From: Bacillota bacterium
GTDB lineage: Bacteria; Bacillota; Clostridia; Oscillospirales; Oscillospiraceae
Direction of reading: 5' to 3'
Assembly (NCBI GenBank): GCA_023395775.1
Contig: JAEWYA010000220.1
Span: 1 to 17,667, forward strand
DNA: 17,667 nt
The notes below the pieces were generated by a model. That model worked only from the letters and a program-made list of their open reading frames with translations. It was not told the DNA's origin and did not search any database. Below, piece after piece: positions 14,188-17,667 of the stretch; positions within the stretch are counted from its first letter, which is position 1; the number at the start of each line of letters is the position of its first letter. The position numbers and the translations under genes were made by a program.

Positions 14188-16062
14188 ATGAAGAAACGGA
14201 TTTTATCCCTTTTGATGGCGGTATGCATGGCAGCAGCGCTGTTTGCCGTCCCCGCCGGGGCCACTGCCGCCGATGACAGCGGCGAGGTCCAGACCATTCG
14301 GGCATTGGGCATTCTGGTGGGCGACTCCGCTGGAAACCTGAACCTGGGCGGCAGCGTCACCCGCGCCCAGTTTGCCAAAATGTTGGTAAGCGCCTCCACT
14401 TATAAGAACAGCGTGGGCGACGGGGAGGGCGTCTCCCTCTTTAAAGACGTGAAAAGCAATCACTGGGCCTCTCAGTACATCAAGATTGCCGTAGACGAGG
14501 GGTGGATGACCGGCTATACCGACGGCACTTTCCACCCCAGCCAGACCATCACTTTGGAGCAGGCGTGTACCACGGTACTGCGCCTTTTGGGTTACGACTC
14601 CTCCAACCTGGCGGGGTCCTTCCCCTCCGCACAGCTGAGCAAGGCCAGCTCTCTGGGCCTGCGGGACCAGATCACCCTGAGTAAAGGCGGCCTCATGACC
14701 CGATCCGACTGCGTGTACCTCTTCTACAACGCTCTGACGGCCCAGACCAGCGACGGCAAAACCTATGCCACCACGCTGGGCTATACCGTCACCAACGGCA
14801 ACGTGGATTATGCCGCGGTCGTCTCGGCCAACCTGAGCGGGCCCTATGTGGTGGGTTCCGGCAAATCGCTGGACCTGCCCTTCGCCTCCGCGGCGGCCAC
14901 TGTATACCGCAACGGCGCGGCGTCCACTCTCTCCTCCGTGCAGCAGTACGACGTTTACTATTACAACTCGGGTATGCAGACCGTGTGGATCTACACCGAC
15001 CGGGCCGGCGGCACCATCACCGCCCTGTCACCCAGCGCGGCGGCTCCCACCTCCGTCACCGTGGGCACAACCTCCTATACCATCGGCACCGCCACCGCGG
15101 CTTATAAACTGTCCTCCATGGGCGGATTCAAGGTCGGCGATACCGCGCTGCTCCTGCTGGGCATGAATGGCGAAGTGGTGGACGTGGTCAATGGCAGCGT
15201 GGCGGACACCGTTTATTACGGCGTGGTCACCTCCGTGGCCGACTCCTCCACCGCCGGTTCCACCGCCGGGACGGAGGTCCGCGTGGCCGTGGCCTGTACC
15301 GACGGCGTGGTCCACACCTTCTCTGTCAGCCAGCGGGGCGCCTATTCGGCGGGCAGCCTGGTCTCCGCCAGTATGGCCGATGGAGGCACCTCCATCAAGC
15401 AGCTCACCGCAAAGACGCTCAGCGGCGCCGTGGATAAAGCGGGCACCAAGCTGGGTGACAAGGTTTTTGCCGGGGACGTGCAGATTCTGGATACCACCTC
15501 CACCGGCGCGTGGGCCAAAATCTATCCCAGCCGTCTGGCGGGTTATACGCTCTCTACCAGCAACGTGCGCTACTACATCACCAATACGGACGGCGAGATC
15601 ACCCATCTGATTCTGGACGACGCCACGGGTGACACCTGGTCCTTCTACTACCTGACCACCGCCCCCGAAAAGACGGACGGCACACTGAGCGTCAGCTACG
15701 CGGGACTAAAGAACGGGACCTCCTCGTCGCTTGACAACAACGGCAAATACTTCGGCGTGACCACCGGCGGCGCGGGCGTCCAGTTCAACAGCGACGGCAC
15801 GGTCAAGAACATGCGCCAGCTCACCTCCGTGACGCTGGACAGCCTCAGCTCCGTCAGCGCCATGGGCGGGAATACCACCTATACGCTGGATACCGGCGTG
15901 CAGGTTTATCTGCGCAAGCTGGATCCCTCCTATACCATGAATTACTATCAGGTGTCCCTCAGCTCCATCAACGCAGCAGACTACAAGCTCACCGGCTGGG
16001 TCGATCAGTTCGGCTGCACGGCGGGCGGTCGGGTCCGAATCATCATCGCGGAGGAAAAGTAA
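14188..16062 (+). CDS. Secreted SLH-domain surface protein co-transcribed with the ABC transporter
   Basis: The product is 624 residues with a Sec signal peptide (1-27, MKKRILSLLMAVCMAAALFAVPAGATA, cleavage likely after ATA). Three S-layer homology modules follow: one lacking its first half (about 35-70, ALGILVGDSAGNL...SVTRAQFAKML), a complete one (about 85-135, FKDVKSNHWASQYIKIAVDEGWMTGYTDGTFHPSQTIT), and a divergent one (about 147-190). These modules usually bind pyruvylated secondary cell-wall polymer. The remaining 430 residues are Thr/Ser/Val/Tyr-rich and beta-like (YDVYYYN, VWIYTDRAGGTITALSP, GFKVGDTALLLLGMNGEVVDVV), a type common in Oscillospiraceae SLH proteins; I assign no enzymatic domain. 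GAGGAGAG stands just before the ATG, 14 bases after the permease stop. No promoter fits in that gap. Confidence 0.93.
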   Translation: MKKRILSLLMAVCMAAALFAVPAGATAADDSGEVQTIRALGILVGDSAGNLNLGGSVTRAQFAKMLVSASTYKNSVGDGEGVSLFKDVKSNHWASQYIKIAVDEGWMTGYTDGTFHPSQTITLEQACTTVLRLLGYDSSNLAGSFPSAQLSKASSLGLRDQITLSKGGLMTRSDCVYLFYNALTAQTSDGKTYATTLGYTVTNGNVDYAAVVSANLSGPYVVGSGKSLDLPFASAAATVYRNGAASTLSSVQQYDVYYYNSGMQTVWIYTDRAGGTITALSPSAAAPTSVTVGTTSYTIGTATAAYKLSSMGGFKVGDTALLLLGMNGEVVDVVNGSVADTVYYGVVTSVADSSTAGSTAGTEVRVAVACTDGVVHTFSVSQRGAYSAGSLVSASMADGGTSIKQLTAKTLSGAVDKAGTKLGDKVFAGDVQILDTTSTGAWAKIYPSRLAGYTLSTSNVRYYITNTDGEITHLILDDATGDTWSFYYLTTAPEKTDGTLSVSYAGLKNGTSSSLDNNGKYFGVTTGGAGVQFNSDGTVKNMRQLTSVTLDSLSSVSAMGGNTTYTLDTGVQVYLRKLDPSYTMNYYQVSLSSINAADYKLTGWVDQFGCTAGGRVRIIIAEEK

Positions 16063-16089
16063 CCTTCCAAAGGGCAAACAGTTATACAG

Positions 16090-16124
16090 AAAGGGTCCGC
16101 ACTCTTTGAGTGCGGACCCTTTTT
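16090..16124 (+). terminator. Strong intrinsic terminator of the efflux-SLH operon
   Basis: AAAGGGTCCGCACTC (16090-16104) pairs perfectly with GAGTGCGGACCCTTT (16108-16122) around a TTT loop, and T residues run to 16124. It lies 28 bases after the SLH stop. The opposite strand also ends in T3 (complement of A3 at 16090-16092), so it may also stop the convergent minus-strand gene. Confidence 0.92.
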
Positions 16125-16159
16125 ACCACGGTGTTTCGGGCACACAGATGCGCCCGGGC

Positions 16160-16579
16160 TCAAAACCACAGAGCCGTCTCATCTCGAAATTGCGGAACCG
16201 GTCCGCTTTGATAGGGATCATATCGGCCGAGATTGCAACCGAACTCTTTTAAAAAGCAGATCTGCCCGCTCTGCGTCCATTTGATCAGCGAAACGCCGTC
16301 AAAAGCCTCGGGTTTTCCGCCGTCCATGGCATTTTTGAAATACCACTCCACCACCGTCTGGTCGCCCTTGTGAAAAAACTGCCGGATGTCCCACGTCAGG
16401 ACGGCGCCCCGGGTATTCCACTCCTCAAACCACAGCCGTATCTTGTCCGCGCCCTGATACGCCGGTCCCCAGCTTTCAATATAGACGGCGTCCTGCGAAA
16501 AAACCCGCTCAATTCCAAGATTCTGCTTTTTGAGCCACATGTCAAACCAAAGGCGGACGGTTTCTTCCCGTTTATCCAC
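16160..16579 (-). CDS. NTF2-like / SnoaL-like small protein
   Basis: The product is a 139-residue soluble protein with the NTF2-like pattern: helix REETVRLWFDMWLKKQNLGIERVF, then DAVYIESWGPAYQGADKIRLWFEEWNTRGAVLTWDIRQFFHKGDQTVVEWYFKNAMDG, and EAFDGVSLIKWTQSGQICFLKEFG. This cone-shaped fold is used by isomerases, hydrolases and non-catalytic binders, so no reaction is assigned. The start GTG 16579 is inferred: AGAGGG (16590-16585) stands 5 bases upstream, while two in-frame ATGs (16612 and 16606) overlap or abut the -10 box and cannot lie on a transcript from that promoter. The frame also continues to TTG 16639 without support. Confidence 0.8.
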   Translation of the reverse strand: MDKREETVRLWFDMWLKKQNLGIERVFSQDAVYIESWGPAYQGADKIRLWFEEWNTRGAVLTWDIRQFFHKGDQTVVEWYFKNAMDGGKPEAFDGVSLIKWTQSGQICFLKEFGCNLGRYDPYQSGPVPQFRDETALWF

Positions 16580-16610
16580 AAGATCCCTCTTCTCATATAA
16601 AGTCATCCCC

Positions 16611-16639
16611 ATTTTATCATGTTTCCCGCCTCGCGGCAA
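16611..16639 (-). promoter_or_regulatory. Promoter of the NTF2-like gene
   Basis: On the minus strand TTGCCG (16639-16634), a 17-bp spacer and TAAAAT (16616-16611) with an extended TG (TGATAAAAT) form a good sigma-A promoter. Transcription should start near 16604-16600, which supports the GTG start at 16579. Confidence 0.7.
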
Positions 16640-16679
16640 TCTCCCGCTCCCCGGTCCGTCCGGCGGAAGAGGAGGCGGG

Positions 16680-16708
16680 TTGCCAATTTGCCCCGCAGGG
16701 GTTATACT
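16680..16708 (+). promoter_or_regulatory. Promoter of the metallophosphoesterase-gluQ pair
   Basis: TTGCCA (16680-16685), a 17-bp spacer and TATACT (16703-16708) form a strong sigma-A promoter, with a leader of about 24 bases. The spacer contains an inverted repeat, CCCC-GCA-GGGG (16691-16701). The promoter is divergent from that of the NTF2-like gene. Confidence 0.75.
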
Positions 16709-16738
16709 GTCAGCATCGAACTAAAAAACGAGGTTTTT

Positions 16739-17206
16739 ATGAAGATTCTGGTATTCTCCGATTCCCACGGAAACGTGGATCATATGTCTCTAGTGGTGGA
16801 GCGGGAGCGTCCCGACCGTATTTTCCATCTGGGCGACGGCTGGCAGGACGCGGAGCGCCTTCGGGATATGTTTCCGGACATCCCGCTGGATCAGGTGCCG
16901 GGCAACTGTGATTTTCGCTTTACGGAACCCGCGGTAAAGCTGGTGAAGCTTGGCGGAAAGCGCATCCTGCTGTGCCACGGACACACCTACCGAGTGAAGG
17001 AGGGTTTGATGGACGTGGGTTACGCGGCGCGGGAGCAAAAGGCGGACCTGCTGTGCTTTGGTCATACCCATATCCCCACGCAGGAGTGGGCCGGAGAGTC
17101 CCTGCTTTTAAATCCCGGCAGCATCGGCTATTGGGGCAAGCCCACTTACGCCGTGGTGAAAATTGAGGACGGCCGCCTCACGGCGGACCTTCGGAAGCTG
17201 GTATGA
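16739..17206 (+). CDS. YfcE/MJ0936-family metallophosphoesterase
   Basis: This small cytoplasmic metal-dependent phosphodiesterase has 155 residues, typical of the YfcE/MJ0936 family. The five metal-site blocks are present: VFSDSHGN (8-12), FHLGDGWQD, VPGNCDF, LLCHGH and CFGHTHIP, followed by LLLNPGSIG. Family members hydrolyse artificial phosphodiesters with Mn or Ni, and natural substrates are mostly unknown. ATG 16739 has GAGG at 16730-16733 and a promoter 31 bases upstream. The open frame runs back to 16619, but that crosses the promoter. The stop overlaps the ATG of gluQ (ATGA at 17203-17206). Confidence 0.93.
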   Translation: MKILVFSDSHGNVDHMSLVVERERPDRIFHLGDGWQDAERLRDMFPDIPLDQVPGNCDFRFTEPAVKLVKLGGKRILLCHGHTYRVKEGLMDVGYAAREQKADLLCFGHTHIPTQEWAGESLLLNPGSIGYWGKPTYAVVKIEDGRLTADLRKLV

Positions 17207-17667
17207 CGGCGGGCGCGGAGACGGGCCGCTTCGCCCCCTCCCCCAGCGGGCGGATGCACCTTGGGAATCTGTTTTCCAGCTTACTTGCCTGGCTCTCCGC
17301 CAAAGCCGCCGGGGGCCGGGTGGTCCTGCGGATCGAAGATCTGGACTCCCAGCGCTGTACCCGGGCCTACGCGGACCGCCTGGAGGCAGACTACCGCGCT
17401 CTGGGCCTCATCTGGGACGAGGGCGGCAGCTCCGGCGGACTCCACGGCCCCTATTACCAGAGCCAGCGGGGAGAGCTTTACGCCGCCGCTGTGGAGGCCC
17501 TGCGGCAAAGGGGATTGGTCTACCCCTGCTTTTGTACCCGCGCCCAGCTCCATGCCGCCTCCGCGCCTCACCGGGAGGACGGCCAGACAGTTTACTCCGG
17601 CGTCTGCCGCACCCTGACGCCCGCTCAGGCGGCGCTGCGCGCCCGAACGCGGGCGCCTGCCCTTCGG
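17203..17667 (+). CDS. gluQ: Glutamyl-Q tRNA(Asp) synthetase GluQ, 5' part
   Basis: GluQ activates glutamate and attaches it to queuosine at position 34 of tRNA(Asp). It resembles the catalytic core of glutamyl-tRNA synthetase without the anticodon-binding domain. The first 155 residues are seen; the frame stays open at the window end. Motifs are GRFAPSPSGRMHLGNL (HIGH-type box HLGN, 19-22) and VVLRIEDLDSQRCTRAYADRLEADYRALGLIWDEG. A putative zinc site, CFC (109-111) followed by YSGVC (131-135), matches the CxC...YxxxC arrangement of known GluQ enzymes and helps separate it from GltX. The KMSKS-type loop lies beyond the window. Its ATG overlaps the phosphoesterase stop. It does not end within the window, so a closed-ORF search would miss it. 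Confidence 0.9.
   Translation, partial: MTAGAETGRFAPSPSGRMHLGNLFSSLLAWLSAKAAGGRVVLRIEDLDSQRCTRAYADRLEADYRALGLIWDEGGSSGGLHGPYYQSQRGELYAAAVEALRQRGLVYPCFCTRAQLHAASAPHREDGQTVYSGVCRTLTPAQAALRARTRAPALR

Noticed and set aside
16619..16738. N-terminal extension of the YfcE-type phosphoesterase
   Set aside because: The extension overlaps both divergent promoters and the encoded residues are not part of the metallophosphoesterase fold, which starts at MKILVFSDSHG.

Overview
The window is about 17.7 kb of GC-rich chromosomal DNA. It looks like a Gram-positive anaerobe of the Clostridia, most likely Oscillospiraceae (Flavonifractor/Oscillibacter-like). The inference rests on the infB-rbfA-nrnA-truB-ribF order, strong AGGAGG-type ribosome binding sites, a signal-peptide protein with S-layer homology (SLH) repeats, and the protein style. 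No genus can be named from sequence alone. I see no rRNA, tRNA, CRISPR array, insertion sequence or phage gene.

Layout. (1) 1-227 is the 3' end of an unidentified gene with a repetitive basic Pro/Gly-rich tail. (2) 424-6129 is a plus-strand translation/RNA/flavin cluster: infB (best start TTG 424), an intrinsic terminator, then rbfA, nrnA, truB and ribF with overlapping or short junctions. (3) 6162-6205 is a perfect 19-bp hairpin between convergent genes. (4) 6244-10176 holds three separately transcribed minus-strand genes: an M20 peptidase/amidohydrolase, a solute-binding lipoprotein with no permease beside it, and a HAD phosphatase. Each has a recognisable promoter; the latter two have intrinsic terminators. 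(5) 10302-16124 is a plus-strand operon: promoter with an overlapping 12-bp-arm inverted repeat, a 21-codon leader ORF, a membrane fusion (HlyD/MacA-like) protein, an ABC ATPase, a MacB/FtsX-type permease, an SLH-domain surface protein and a strong terminator. (6) 16160-17667 holds a minus-strand NTF2-like protein, divergent from a YfcE-type metallophosphoesterase whose stop overlaps the start of gluQ, which runs off the window.

The two gene-free stretches longer than 300 bp are both full of signals. 9206-9519 holds the structured leader and promoter of the binding protein, two palindromes and the tandem terminator hairpins of the HAD gene. 10177-10497 holds the divergent HAD and efflux promoters, the operator and the leader ORF.

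The housekeeping genes act in translation initiation (IF2), 30S maturation (RbfA), nano-RNA turnover (NrnA), tRNA pseudouridylation (TruB) and FMN/FAD synthesis (RibF). The most interesting unit is the efflux operon. It combines a likely repressor site, a well-initiated short leader peptide that stops just before the first gene, an adaptor with a duplicated core, and a co-transcribed SLH protein that could be its surface partner.
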